64,000 nt of DNA from JAHOYW01 sp963664605 (lineage in GTDB: Bacteria > Verrucomicrobiota > Lentisphaeria > Victivallales > Victivallaceae). The DNA lies in NCBI GenBank assembly GCA_963664605.1, contig OY761536.1, forward strand, positions 1,674,001 through 1,738,000, written 5' to 3'. Positions 18,232 to 26,105 of the stretch are shown in pieces. The position numbers were made by a program, and so were the translations under genes. The notes beneath the pieces were generated by a model. That model was not told the origin of the DNA, searched no databases, and worked only from the letters and a program-made list of their open reading frames with translations. The first letter of the stretch is position 1. Every line of letters begins with the position of its first letter.

Positions 18232-18538
18232 AATACACCTGAAATTATTAAATTTTAAAATTAATAGAAAACTTCTATTATGTGTGTTATGGATATAGCA
18301 TAAGTCAGGAAAGTGAGTTTGTCAAGTGATAAAAATGCGGAAAATAATAATAAAAATCATTTGCCTGAGATGCGAAACCGCACCAAAAACAAAGCAGGAC
18401 TTATAATTTGGTTATATTCAATTCAAAGGCCGGTATTTGGCTACGCTGAAAACAAAGCACTTACAAAGTTTGATTATTTAAAAAAACAGTTTATTTTATT
18501 AGGAAAAATGTCATTTTTTAACAAAAAGGAATGGAGAA
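18232..18538. other. Intergenic region, dehydrogenase to small exported protein
   Basis: This 307-nt AT-rich gap between divergent genes holds the dehydrogenase promoter. A TATAAT at 18402-18407 on the plus strand lacks a clear -35 partner. An open frame at 18313-18597 has no ribosome site and overlaps the next gene, so I do not call it. Nothing else is evident. Confidence 0.5.
18297..18325 (-). promoter_or_regulatory. Sigma-70 promoter for glutamate dehydrogenase
   Basis: On the minus strand TTGACA (18320-18325), a 17-bp spacer and TATGCT (18297-18302) form a near-consensus promoter about 65 nt before the dehydrogenase start. Confidence 0.75.
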
Positions 18539-18955
18539 ATGATTTTTCCCCGGAAGTATTTTACTTTTTTAGCGATTGTTTTAAGTGTTTTTATTAGTTA
18601 CGCAGCTTATGGCGAAGAAACTTTGGATAGTGTTTTTTTTAGAGACTTTGATGACGACAGTTATTTTGTTACGATTCCCACCTATACCGGTAACTATTTA
18701 GGCTTACTGATAGGCGCAATCCCGGCGGCCGCGGTTGCCGGAGGTTTTCAATATGCTAATGCTACCCCTGCGATGGTTACTGAGAGTGGACGGGTAACTC
18801 TGGCAGTTTTCGTGAAACCGATCGGGTTGTTGTTTGGGCTTCCGTTCAAATTCGCTAAAGTCATGCTTTGGGACTCTCCCAAATATGTCTTTGGCGGACT
18901 TCTTGGCGACACCGATCCTCCGGTGGAAATACCCGAAGACAGTCAGGAAGAATAA
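18539..18955 (+). CDS. Small exported protein, unknown function
   Basis: A 138-residue protein with a signal peptide (KYFTFLAIVLSVFISYAAYG). The mature part has an Ala/Gly-rich hydrophobic stretch (LGLLIGAIPAAAVAGGFQYA, about 56-75) and a second one (IGLLFGLPFKFAKVML, about 94-110), then an acidic C-terminus. AAAAAGGA lies about 8 nt before the ATG. I recognise no family. It may be periplasmic or membrane-associated. It is convergent with the alcohol dehydrogenase gene. Confidence 0.55.
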   Translation: MIFPRKYFTFLAIVLSVFISYAAYGEETLDSVFFRDFDDDSYFVTIPTYTGNYLGLLIGAIPAAAVAGGFQYANATPAMVTESGRVTLAVFVKPIGLLFGLPFKFAKVMLWDSPKYVFGGLLGDTDPPVEIPEDSQEE

Positions 18956-18964
18956 GAGTTTATT

Positions 18965-20143
18965 CTAAGATTGTGTAAGGATATTCAGGATTATTTCATA
19001 ACTTTTTTCCAGCGGAACCGGCTTGGGAGCCAGGTCAAGCTTCATTTTATTTTGTCCCGCACTCCGGGCGGTTAAATCGAGCAGTTCAGGTGTAATGTCG
19101 GGAAAAGCCTTTAAGTTTTCCGGTACTCCGCAGCTTTTCAGAAATTCCTGATACGCCGCAATAATTTCTGCCGGGGTTTCACCGGGGAAAATTTCCTTGA
19201 GCTGCATTGTCCTTTCCGCTACTTCTTCACGCTGGATATAATATCTCCATGCGCTAGGCAGAAGCAATGCTACTGCGATGCCGTGTTCGATGCGGCCGAA
19301 CCATGAAAAACTGCACAAATGCGGTAAACCGGTCGATTTATATCGGATGACCATACCGCCGAGCGCTGCCGCCGCTGAAACTCCTTCACGAGCTTCCATG
19401 TCGTCCGGATTGGCTATTGCGCGCGGAAGGAGTTCTTTTATCAGGCGGATACTTTCAAATGCCCAGTAATTTGCTTGTGGATGGTTCCCGTCCTGTCCGA
19501 TGTTAAGGAACCCTTCAAGCGAGTGTGCTAAAGCGTCACAGCCTGTGGCGCGAGTTACATGTTCCGGCATTGCTGCGGCAAGCTCGGGTATGACGAAAGA
19601 ATATTCTGGAATTATTTCTGTTTCGACAATGAGTTTTTTTACTTTAAGTTTATGGTCAACGATATTGGAATAAGGAGTTGCCTCAGTTCCGGTTCCGGAG
19701 GTTGTCGGAAAACAAATGACTTTTTTCAGTCTTGTACCGGGATTGGCGGATGAAAATATATTAACGCCGAAAAATTCCTGGTGGTTTCTGCCGGTTTGGT
19801 ATTCAAGATAAGCAGCTTTGGCTGCGTCTATAGGGCTGCCGCCGCCAAGCGCGACAACTTCATCCGGCGTTTCCTCTTTGAGAAAAGAGGCCATCTTTTC
19901 GACGGTTTCAGTACAAGGTTCGGTTTCAATATCTTTGAAACGAGAGATTCTTAAATTTAAATGCTTTACGGTTTCTTCAAGCTGTATCCATGCACCGTTT
20001 TTGTCTGCTGAATGCCTGCCGCTGAAAACAACGATTTTTCTTGTTCCGCGTTTTTTCAGCAAGTCTGCGAATTTCAGCCATGATTCCGCGCCGAAACTAA
20101 CGTCAGTATCTGGATAAGTCTTTAAGATATCTTGATATACCAT
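18965..20143 (-). CDS. Iron-containing alcohol dehydrogenase
   Basis: A 392-residue group III alcohol dehydrogenase. Landmarks are the nucleotide loop GGGSPID (100-106), 'FPTTSGTGTEATPYS' (145-159) and the metal-binding helix ATGCDALAHSLEG with Asp203 and His207. The third ligand region is 'WFGRIEHGIAVALLLP'. These enzymes reduce aldehydes or oxidise alcohols with NAD(P). A fermentative or 1,2-propanediol/lactaldehyde role would fit fucose use in this window but is inference only. It is monocistronic and divergent from a lipoprotein gene. Confidence 0.87.
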   Translation of the reverse strand: MVYQDILKTYPDTDVSFGAESWLKFADLLKKRGTRKIVVFSGRHSADKNGAWIQLEETVKHLNLRISRFKDIETEPCTETVEKMASFLKEETPDEVVALGGGSPIDAAKAAYLEYQTGRNHQEFFGVNIFSSANPGTRLKKVICFPTTSGTGTEATPYSNIVDHKLKVKKLIVETEIIPEYSFVIPELAAAMPEHVTRATGCDALAHSLEGFLNIGQDGNHPQANYWAFESIRLIKELLPRAIANPDDMEAREGVSAAAALGGMVIRYKSTGLPHLCSFSWFGRIEHGIAVALLLPSAWRYYIQREEVAERTMQLKEIFPGETPAEIIAAYQEFLKSCGVPENLKAFPDITPELLDLTARSAGQNKMKLDLAPKPVPLEKSYEIILNILTQS

Positions 20144-20278
20144 TATTGAACCCTTTTATTGTTATTTTACTTAAACTAAGCTTGATTTTTTAAAAATCAA
20201 ATAGTTTTACTCCCTTTGAAATTGACCTCGTCAATATTTCTGCTAGATTAAAATAAGAACATCAGGAACAATGTATAT

Positions 20279-20698
20279 ATGCGAACTTTTTTATTATTCA
20301 TCTGTCTTATAGTACTGGGTGGATGTTTCAGTCTGCCGCCGGGACAAGCGCCTGTGGGCTCTATCGTTGAAACAAAAGAACTCGCGAAGGAATATTCCTG
20401 GGTAGGGGCCAGAAATTATATGCTGACATCCTTATCCATGTTCTGTCTGCAGAATTTTCCGCAAGGCGAAAAATTTTATACTGATTTTACGACCTCAAAT
20501 AAAGAACTGAAACGCAATTCTCGTAACGTCTTATGCGCGGTCGGCAATTCTGTACCGATAAAAGTGGTCAAAAAATCTGACGCCGTTTACCGGATAAGTA
20601 CAGAATTGAGTAAAGATAAAGTTTGGACCATGCGCTTAATCGATATAAAAAGCAAAAGAACAGTATGGCTCGAACGTGTTAAAATGAGTGAACTGTAG
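20279..20698 (+). CDS. Putative lipoprotein
   Basis: A 139-residue protein with a lipoprotein signal peptide ending in the lipobox LGGC (Cys16). The mature domain has a 'YMLTSLSMFCLQNF' helix and a beta pattern ending 'WTMRLIDIKSKRTVWLERVKM', which is reminiscent of LpoB/PBP-activator-like lipoproteins ('L.D..tg...W'). The resemblance is weak and I do not assign a function. It precedes the exonuclease III gene by 90 nt containing heptad repeats. Confidence 0.6.
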   Translation: MRTFLLFICLIVLGGCFSLPPGQAPVGSIVETKELAKEYSWVGARNYMLTSLSMFCLQNFPQGEKFYTDFTTSNKELKRNSRNVLCAVGNSVPIKVVKKSDAVYRISTELSKDKVWTMRLIDIKSKRTVWLERVKMSEL

Positions 20699-20700
20699 GC

Positions 20701-20767
20701 TGTGAGCCTTGAGCTGTGAGTTGCGATGTCCGTGTCAATCCGTGCTCTTAACCCTTAACCCTTAAAA
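20701..20767 (+). repeat. Heptanucleotide array upstream of exonuclease III gene
   Basis: CTTAACC, CTTAACC and CTTAAAA run in direct 7-nt register at 20747-20767. Just before them TGTGAGC, CTTGAGC and TGTGAGT form another 7-nt register. Similar CTTAA-cored arrays occur at 39901, 46941 and (inverted) 54723. Confidence 0.6.
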
Positions 20768-20788
20768 CTTTTCAAAGGAGACAAATAA

Positions 20789-21559
20789 GTGATTTTAATT
20801 TCATGGAACGTTAATGGTATTCGTGCTGTAGAAAAAAAAGGTTTTATCGAGTGGGCGGGAAACTGTGGTGCGGACATCTTATGTCTGCAGGAAACCAAAG
20901 CACATGCGGAACAGCTCTCTGACAAACTTATGAATATCGACGGGTATGAATCCCACTGGAGTTCAGGCAAGCGCAAGGGGTACAGCGGAGTTGCCAGTTA
21001 TTCTAAAATTACTTTTGATAAAACCGAAACCGGCTTTGGCGGACATGAAAAATTTGATTGTGAAGGACGAATTCTTGCAAGCTATTTCGACGATGTTGTT
21101 TTGCTGAATATTTATTTCCCAAATGGGCAAAGCGGTGATGAACGATTGCAGTACAAATTGGATTTCTATGATGCCACTTTGGAGTTTTGCGAAGAATTGC
21201 GAAAACAGGGGAAATCCTTGATAATCTGCGGAGACTATAATACCGCGCACAATGAAATCGACCTTGCCCGTCCGAAAGCCAATGAAAAAACTTCCGGTTT
21301 TTTACGTATTGAGCGTGACTGGATGGATAAATTTGAAAGCTTTGGTTACGTTGATACTTTCAGGACATTGCATCCTGACACAACAGACGCCTATTCGTGG
21401 TGGAGTTACCGGGCAGGAGCGCGCCCCAGGAACGTTGGCTGGAGATTGGATTATTTTTATATCACTCCGGAGTTGCTGCCGAAACTTAAACGGGCTCAAA
21501 TATTAAGCGATGTAATGGGCTCAGATCATTGTCCGGTACTTATTGAAATAAATATATAA
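20789..21559 (+). CDS. xth: Exodeoxyribonuclease III
   Basis: A 256-residue endonuclease/exonuclease/phosphatase-fold enzyme that incises AP sites and removes 3' blocks during base excision repair. Motifs: ISWNVNGIRA (Asn7), CLQETKA (metal-ligand Glu), 'GYSGVASYSK', 'ICGDYNTAHNEIDLARP' and 'GSDHCPV'. The start is GTG, chosen because AAAGGAG is 8 nt upstream; no in-frame ATG fits. It is preceded by a heptanucleotide array and followed by an unusual hairpin-rich spacer. Confidence 0.95.
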   Translation: MILISWNVNGIRAVEKKGFIEWAGNCGADILCLQETKAHAEQLSDKLMNIDGYESHWSSGKRKGYSGVASYSKITFDKTETGFGGHEKFDCEGRILASYFDDVVLLNIYFPNGQSGDERLQYKLDFYDATLEFCEELRKQGKSLIICGDYNTAHNEIDLARPKANEKTSGFLRIERDWMDKFESFGYVDTFRTLHPDTTDAYSWWSYRAGARPRNVGWRLDYFYITPELLPKLKRAQILSDVMGSDHCPVLIEINI

Positions 21560-21560
21560 A

Positions 21561-21746
21561 AGCCGGATACAACGGCTCGGTGGTGCAGCGGGCGAAAGCG
21601 CTGCTCGCCATCTCCAATGGCGAAACTTAAGTTTGACCACTTAGCGCAGTCTAGTGGTCAGACGTATTAGACCAATTCAATTCTCGAAAAGACGAGGCTT
21701 TTAAAAGAGCGCAAAGCAATCTTTTAAAAGATGCGAGCTTTCGAGA
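21561..21746. other. Hairpin-rich intergenic segment, possible structured RNA
   Basis: Five inverted repeats follow one another: AGCCG/CGGCT (21561-21577), GCAGCG/CGCTGC (21585-21604), TCGCCAT/ATGGCGA (21605-21623), GACCACT/AGTGGTC (21635-21659), and a nested pair TCTCGAAA/TTTCGAGA (21682-21746) enclosing an 11-bp perfect CTTTTAAAAGA/TCTTTTAAAAG (21698-21730). No T run follows, so it is not a plain terminator. It lies between xth and the acylphosphatase gene. Confidence 0.55.
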
Positions 21747-21773
21747 GGTCAGAATGTAATGAGGAGTTCTTTT

Positions 21774-22061
21774 ATGTCAAATAATGAAATAGCATATCAT
21801 GTAATAATCGAGGGCCGGGTTACCGGGGTCGCTTTCCGCTGGTCGGCTCTGGACTATGCAAGGGACCTCTCAAGTCTGCGCGGCTATATTCGTAATGCTT
21901 CCTATGATAAAGTCGAAGCGGTTGTTCAAGGTTCCCAAACGCATGTCGAATTGATGCTTAACTGGCTTCGGCACGGTCCGGGATCAGCGAGGGTGGATAA
22001 CATTCAAATAAACCGCCTGCCGTTAAGTGATGAATTGGAAGATTTTACTATAAAATATTAA
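21774..22061 (+). CDS. acyP: Acylphosphatase
   Basis: A 95-residue protein from the ATG at 21774, which has GAGGAG about 8 nt upstream (an ATG at 21759 overlaps that site). It has the two active-site segments of acylphosphatases: EGRVTGVAFRWSA with Arg22 (usual form VQGVGFR) and GYIRNASYDKVEAVVQG with Asn41. The normal 'DG' after Asn is 'YD', a small divergence. The enzyme hydrolyses carboxyl-phosphate bonds such as acetyl phosphate or 1,3-bisphosphoglycerate. Length is typical. Confidence 0.85.
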   Translation: MSNNEIAYHVIIEGRVTGVAFRWSALDYARDLSSLRGYIRNASYDKVEAVVQGSQTHVELMLNWLRHGPGSARVDNIQINRLPLSDELEDFTIKY

Positions 22062-22080
22062 CAAACCTGGATGATTGATA

Positions 22081-23154
22081 ATGCTTAAAAAAACAACTCT
22101 GTCAATAATTTTCGTAGTAATTGTATTTTCAACTCTTGTAGCAAAAAGTATCCTGAGCAAGAGTTCTGTAAACTATCCAGGGTGGTTGAAATTAAAAAGT
22201 TGTACGCTTGATAATAAATATCCCGGTAAATTATGGGGATCGAGCCGCAGCAATGAAAAAAATATGAAGATCAATGCTGGAAAATTACTTTTCCTTATAG
22301 ATAAACATCCCAAAGACCCGAAACGACCGTTCTTGATGTATCAACTTGCAAGACACCTGATGGGGTTAAATGAATATAAAGCAGCAGAAGATATTTTAAA
22401 AAATATTCAGAAACTTCCCGGTAAAACCCCTTACCAATGGAAATACTGGTTGAAAACCCTGCCGCAACTAAAGCGCGAAGTAAGTTTTATGCAAATGAAA
22501 TGTGCCGCTAAACTTAAGAAGGGAAATGAGGTATTGAAGATTGTAAAGCAATTAAAGCCGGGAAATGGATATGAAAACCTGCGTTTTGCGGAAACGTATG
22601 TTTTGCTTGGTGAATATAAAAAAGCTGTTCCTTATCTCGAAAAATCCAATGGAGCGGGACATCCGAATAAAAGATTTTCAAATGAATTTATACGTATGTA
22701 TGCTGCCACGCTGGCGAGAGCTATTGGAGAAAATGATCTTGCCGTAAAAATAGCGGGCCCGATATTGAAGAAGGGATCTAAAGCTAAAAAAGGCGCAAAT
22801 TGGAGAGCGGTTTATTCTATATTGAAAAAGATAACTGAAAATATTGATAATGAAAAAATAGATTCGGAATTCCTGAAAAAGAAATTTAAGGAAGGTCGTT
22901 TCAGTGATGCCTGCATGGGGTATGTTGATTTAATTATTGTAAACGCCTATTTCGATAAAAAAGGTTTCAGAAAATTGTATGTTGGAAAAAAACGTGAGAA
23001 CCGTCCATGGTCAGCTGTCACGATCGTTCCCAAACGTATATCGGAAGCCCGTTCATTAGGTGTAGACGCGATTACCGGAGCAACCATTAGCTCTTGCGCC
23101 ATAATAGTTGCCGCCGATAGTGCCGCAGGCAAAGCTTTTATTAAAGAAAAATAA
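22081..23154 (+). CDS. Exported TPR protein with covalent-FMN (FMN-binding) domain
   Basis: From the ATG at 22081 the product is 357 residues with an N-terminal signal anchor (LSIIFVVIVFSTLVA). Residues about 60-260 are helical with TPR-like pairs. Residues about 265-350 form an FMN-binding domain as in RnfG/NqrC: 'DACMGYVDLIIVNAY', 'KRENRPWSAVTIVPKRI' and the flavinylation motif D329-AI-TGAT-I-S337, in which Thr335 is the expected phosphoester-linked FMN site. Such domains are flavinylated outside the cytoplasm by ApbE; no apbE gene is in the window. An FMN domain joined to TPR repeats suggests an extracytoplasmic electron carrier held in a complex. It sits 19 nt after the acylphosphatase gene. 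Confidence 0.8.
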   Translation: MLKKTTLSIIFVVIVFSTLVAKSILSKSSVNYPGWLKLKSCTLDNKYPGKLWGSSRSNEKNMKINAGKLLFLIDKHPKDPKRPFLMYQLARHLMGLNEYKAAEDILKNIQKLPGKTPYQWKYWLKTLPQLKREVSFMQMKCAAKLKKGNEVLKIVKQLKPGNGYENLRFAETYVLLGEYKKAVPYLEKSNGAGHPNKRFSNEFIRMYAATLARAIGENDLAVKIAGPILKKGSKAKKGANWRAVYSILKKITENIDNEKIDSEFLKKKFKEGRFSDACMGYVDLIIVNAYFDKKGFRKLYVGKKRENRPWSAVTIVPKRISEARSLGVDAITGATISSCAIIVAADSAAGKAFIKEK

Positions 23155-23208
23155 TCTTTTTCTAAAAATACCCTTGACTTTTATCCTAGATTATTAAATC
23201 TAAGTATA

Positions 23209-23243
23209 AGCCCGTACATTTTTTATACGGGCTGTTATTTTTT
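23209..23243 (+). terminator. Terminator of the FMN-binding protein gene
   Basis: An 8-bp stem (AGCCCGTA at 23209-23216, TACGGGCT at 23226-23233) is followed by a T-rich tract on the plus strand to 23243. It ends at the convergent dehydrogenase gene. Confidence 0.85.
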
Positions 23244-24354
23244 AGTCCAGATCGCCCAGGCGGAGGCCTACGGGCATTGCCGCAGGCTGTTCGCAGGTGC
23301 TTTCCAGTTCTATGTATTTTTTAGCATTGCTGGATTTTTCGAATGCTTCCATTATTTCCAGGACATGGAAAGCCAGTTCGCCGGAAGCGCGGTGTTTGCG
23401 GCCAGTCTTAACGGCTTTTGCCATGTCTGCCGCACCTATACTGCGCATTTGATCGGTATACTGATGGGTAATCGGACAGTCTGACCACTCAACAACTCGC
23501 TGGTCCCCGATTGCCACTCTTACTGGTCCGCCAAAAGAGTTAGGGTCTGGAACTTCAAGGGAGCCATGAGTGCCGTAGATTTCAATAGGTTTATGATTAT
23601 GTTTCCAGGTATCAAAACTGCTAAGAAGAGTAATCAATGTGCCGTTTTGAAATTCAATTGTACCTGAATAATGTGTCGGAACGTCTACCGGAAGTTTTTC
23701 GTACGGTTTTATACCTTGTGGACCGGTGACCCGGTGTTCAAAGCCTTTTGTGACTAAAGCGCTGACGCCCTTGGCGGGACCCAGAAGGTTAACCAGTGCG
23801 GTGATGTAGTAAACTCCGAGATCGAACATCGGACCGCCTCCGAGTTCATAAAAAAATGCCGGAGCTTTATGATAATAACGTTCAGGACCGCAGCCCATCA
23901 CAATTGCTGTGCCGCTTATCGGTTTGCCGATCCATCCGTCTTCTATCAATTTACGGGCGGTTTGTTGCCCGCCGCCGAGAAAAGTGTCCGGAGCACAACC
24001 GACTCTTAAACCTTTCGCTTTGGCTATTTCTAAAACTTTACGTCCCTCTTCCGTGGAAATAGCTAAAGGTTTTTCGGCATAAGCGTGTTTGCCTGCTTCC
24101 AAGGTTTTTATTGCTATTTCAGCGTGCACTTTGGGGATTGTCAGGTTTATGACTATTTCTATTTCCGGGTCGGCAAGGAGTTCGTCAACCGTAAGGGCTT
24201 TTATACTATATTCTTCCGCTTTGGCTTTAGCGGTTTCCATGTTGATGTCGGCGCAGGCTGTGACCTGGATATTGTCAAAGGTTTCAGAGGCTTTTAAATA
24301 AGCATCGCTTATCTGCCCGCAGCCGATAACTCCAATTTTAGTTTTAGATGACAT
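23242..24354 (-). CDS. Gfo/Idh/MocA-family oxidoreductase (module 2)
   Basis: A 370-residue NAD(P)-dependent dehydrogenase-like protein. Motifs are the Rossmann loop IGVIGCGQISDAY, the EKP motif YAEKPLAIST and the C-terminal 'GGPMFDLGVYYITALVNLLGPAKG'. It shares long stretches with the module 1 protein, so the two are paralogs. It is the second gene of an operon with a TIM-barrel isomerase, 55 nt downstream of it, and divergent from an AraC regulator. The substrate is probably a sugar or inositol derivative, not predictable further. Confidence 0.88.
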   Translation of the reverse strand: MSSKTKIGVIGCGQISDAYLKASETFDNIQVTACADINMETAKAKAEEYSIKALTVDELLADPEIEIVINLTIPKVHAEIAIKTLEAGKHAYAEKPLAISTEEGRKVLEIAKAKGLRVGCAPDTFLGGGQQTARKLIEDGWIGKPISGTAIVMGCGPERYYHKAPAFFYELGGGPMFDLGVYYITALVNLLGPAKGVSALVTKGFEHRVTGPQGIKPYEKLPVDVPTHYSGTIEFQNGTLITLLSSFDTWKHNHKPIEIYGTHGSLEVPDPNSFGGPVRVAIGDQRVVEWSDCPITHQYTDQMRSIGAADMAKAVKTGRKHRASGELAFHVLEIMEAFEKSSNAKKYIELESTCEQPAAMPVGLRLGDLD

Positions 24355-24378
24355 AATATAATTCCTTGATTTAATGAT

Positions 24379-24396
24379 GCCGGCCTGACGGCCGGC
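24379..24396. other. GC-rich intercistronic hairpin
   Basis: GCCGGCC-TGAC-GGCCGGC is a perfect 7-bp stem with a 4-nt loop in the 55-nt gap between the isomerase and dehydrogenase genes. There is no T run. Such hairpins often stabilise or process operon mRNA. Confidence 0.6.
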
Positions 24397-24409
24397 GTAT
24401 TGTTTAACT

Positions 24410-25171
24410 TTATTTATTGCCTTTTGCCAGGTCGTTTTGAGTTAAATAGTTATAGCTTTTTTCAACAGCTTCAAACATATCGGTTTTGCAGTTGTCAAGT
24501 TCAACCACCAACCATTGCGTCACATCAGGATTCATGGCTTCAAGGACATGCGGAAAGTTCATTACGCCGTCACCGGATGCCAGCATAGTGCGTTCGGGGT
24601 TGAAGTCACCGTCTTTGATATGGAGAAGGATGGCGCGATTGCTGAATTTTTTCAACATTTCATAAGGATCTTCTTTTCCAAAATTTGTGCTCCAATAAGT
24701 GTCGAGCTCAAGTTTGATGTTCGGGCAATAGTCAAGATATGCTTCATAAGCAAGTCTGCCGTCTTCCAGACGGGCAAATTCAAACTCGTGATTATGCTGA
24801 AAAAGGGTGATTCCGTTTTCGGCGAGTTTTTCCTGCATCGGGTTAACTATATCCGCCAGGGCTTTGATTGAGTCAAGGTCTTTGAATTCATTAGGGCCGT
24901 AACCGCAGGCGACTTTGTCAATATCGAGGATTCCGGCTACTTCGATCACTTCATTTACATTTTCCATGCTGCGGCACCATGGGCTATGCGAGCTGGATAC
25001 TTCCATTCCGAGGTCAGTAACTATTTTCTTGAACTCAGCAGGAGTCAAGTCCCAGAAACCTGCTGGTTCAACACCGGCGTAACCGATTTTCGCGACTCTC
25101 TTGAGTACTGCTGTGAAATCTTTTTCTGCTTCGGTCCTGAGTGAATACAACTGAACTGATAACGGTTTCAT
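24410..25171 (-). CDS. Sugar phosphate isomerase/epimerase-like TIM-barrel protein
   Basis: A 253-residue protein of the xylose-isomerase-like TIM-barrel (AP endonuclease 2) superfamily. Visible landmarks are 'SVQLYSLRTEAEKDF' at the N-terminus, 'SSHSPW', 'LFQHNHEFEF' (metal ligand region), 'KLELDTYWSTNFG' and 'ILLHIKDGDF'. These enzymes isomerise or epimerise sugars with a divalent metal. It leads an operon with a Gfo/Idh/MocA dehydrogenase, a pairing common in inositol and rare-sugar pathways. A minus-strand promoter TTGATT-16-TATAAT (25254-25259 and 25232-25237) precedes it. Confidence 0.85.
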   Translation of the reverse strand: MKPLSVQLYSLRTEAEKDFTAVLKRVAKIGYAGVEPAGFWDLTPAEFKKIVTDLGMEVSSSHSPWCRSMENVNEVIEVAGILDIDKVACGYGPNEFKDLDSIKALADIVNPMQEKLAENGITLFQHNHEFEFARLEDGRLAYEAYLDYCPNIKLELDTYWSTNFGKEDPYEMLKKFSNRAILLHIKDGDFNPERTMLASGDGVMNFPHVLEAMNPDVTQWLVVELDNCKTDMFEAVEKSYNYLTQNDLAKGNK

Positions 25172-25199
25172 CTTTTTTTCCTGTTTTTTTGAATTAATT

Positions 25200-25227
25200 T
25201 TGATTTTGCTAAAAAATCTTGTATAAT
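25200..25227 (+). promoter_or_regulatory. Likely promoter of AraC regulator (module 2)
   Basis: TTGATT (25200-25205), a 16-bp spacer and TATAAT (25222-25227) on the plus strand, about 70 nt before the AraC start. The facing operon promoter (25232-25259, minus strand) lies directly beside it, so one regulator could act on both. Confidence 0.5.
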
Positions 25228-25299
25228 TCCTATTATACTGTAGCAGAAATTAAAATCAATTGACTAAAACTATTTTATTTTAACAGGAATTATAATATT

Positions 25300-26097
25300 A
25301 TGGATTATCTTGATAATCTTGACAGTTTGAGTCATGTTGGATATTTTCAAGCCTCAAAAGTTGACAAGGTAACTCCTCATCCTATAAGCAAAGGAATGGA
25401 GTTGGTGGAAATATTGCTTGGTGGCAAAATCTTTTTTAACATTGACGGAAATATACAGGAATGCCGTAAAGGAGCCATCTTCTGGCATATCGAAGGAGAC
25501 TATACTTTAAGCCTCACTGATAAGAACGATCCTTACCGTTGTATGGTTTTTGCTTTCAAGGTAAAACAGCAAAGACGTCCTCTTCCGCGTGTAACCTATT
25601 GGGAGGATCTGGAAAGTCTGGATAAATTTAGCGCTGAGGCGGTAAACTGTTTTCATAACAAAGATTATAACTGTCAGATTATGGGAGTATATTTTTACAG
25701 TCAACTCTACTGGCAGGCATATAAATCTTTGCACCGTCCTGTAGGAAAGGAATATCCGGGCTCATTATGCAAAGCGGTAAATTACATAGAACGTTATTTG
25801 GAATCGGATTTGACTGTAGACGATATCGCGCATGAGGCTGGTGTGAGCAAGCCCTATTTGTTTGCGCTTTTTCAAAAATATTTGAACTGCAGTCCGCATA
25901 AATATCTTACCACCTGCCGCCTGAACCGCGCTAAGACGCGTCTTTCGGGAACGGTTGATACTATAAAGGAAATAGCTTCAAGCTGTGGTTTTGAGTCCAT
26001 AGAATGTTTTTATCGTGCTTTCAAAAAGCATTCAGGCGTAACTCCTGCTGCCTATCGTGTCAAATATTCTCCTTATCCGCGCATCCTGCATGACTGA
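25300..26097 (+). CDS. AraC-family transcriptional regulator (module 2)
   Basis: A 265-residue regulator with an N-terminal cupin-like sensor (about 15-95, 'MELVEILLGGKIFFNIDGNIQECRKG') and a C-terminal pair of helix-turn-helix motifs (about 160-258), including 'LTVDDIAHEAGVSKPYLFALFQKYL' and 'IKEIASSCGFESIECFYRAFKKHSGVTPAAYR'. AGGAA lies upstream at moderate distance. It is divergent from the isomerase-dehydrogenase operon and probably controls it. Confidence 0.9.
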   Translation: MDYLDNLDSLSHVGYFQASKVDKVTPHPISKGMELVEILLGGKIFFNIDGNIQECRKGAIFWHIEGDYTLSLTDKNDPYRCMVFAFKVKQQRRPLPRVTYWEDLESLDKFSAEAVNCFHNKDYNCQIMGVYFYSQLYWQAYKSLHRPVGKEYPGSLCKAVNYIERYLESDLTVDDIAHEAGVSKPYLFALFQKYLNCSPHKYLTTCRLNRAKTRLSGTVDTIKEIASSCGFESIECFYRAFKKHSGVTPAAYRVKYSPYPRILHD

Positions 26098-26105
26098 TAA
26101 AGTAT

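Noticed and set aside
18313..18597. 94-codon open frame before the small exported protein
   Set aside because: No ribosome site, overlaps the signal-peptide gene at 18539, and composition looks non-coding.
20701..20767. Short repeats considered as a CRISPR-like array
   Set aside because: Units are 7 nt with no spacers, and no cas genes occur in the window.
21630..21690. tRNA-like stretch (D-arm-like and T-loop-like pieces)
   Set aside because: Spacing does not allow an acceptor, anticodon and T arm together, and no CCA or proper anticodon loop can be placed.
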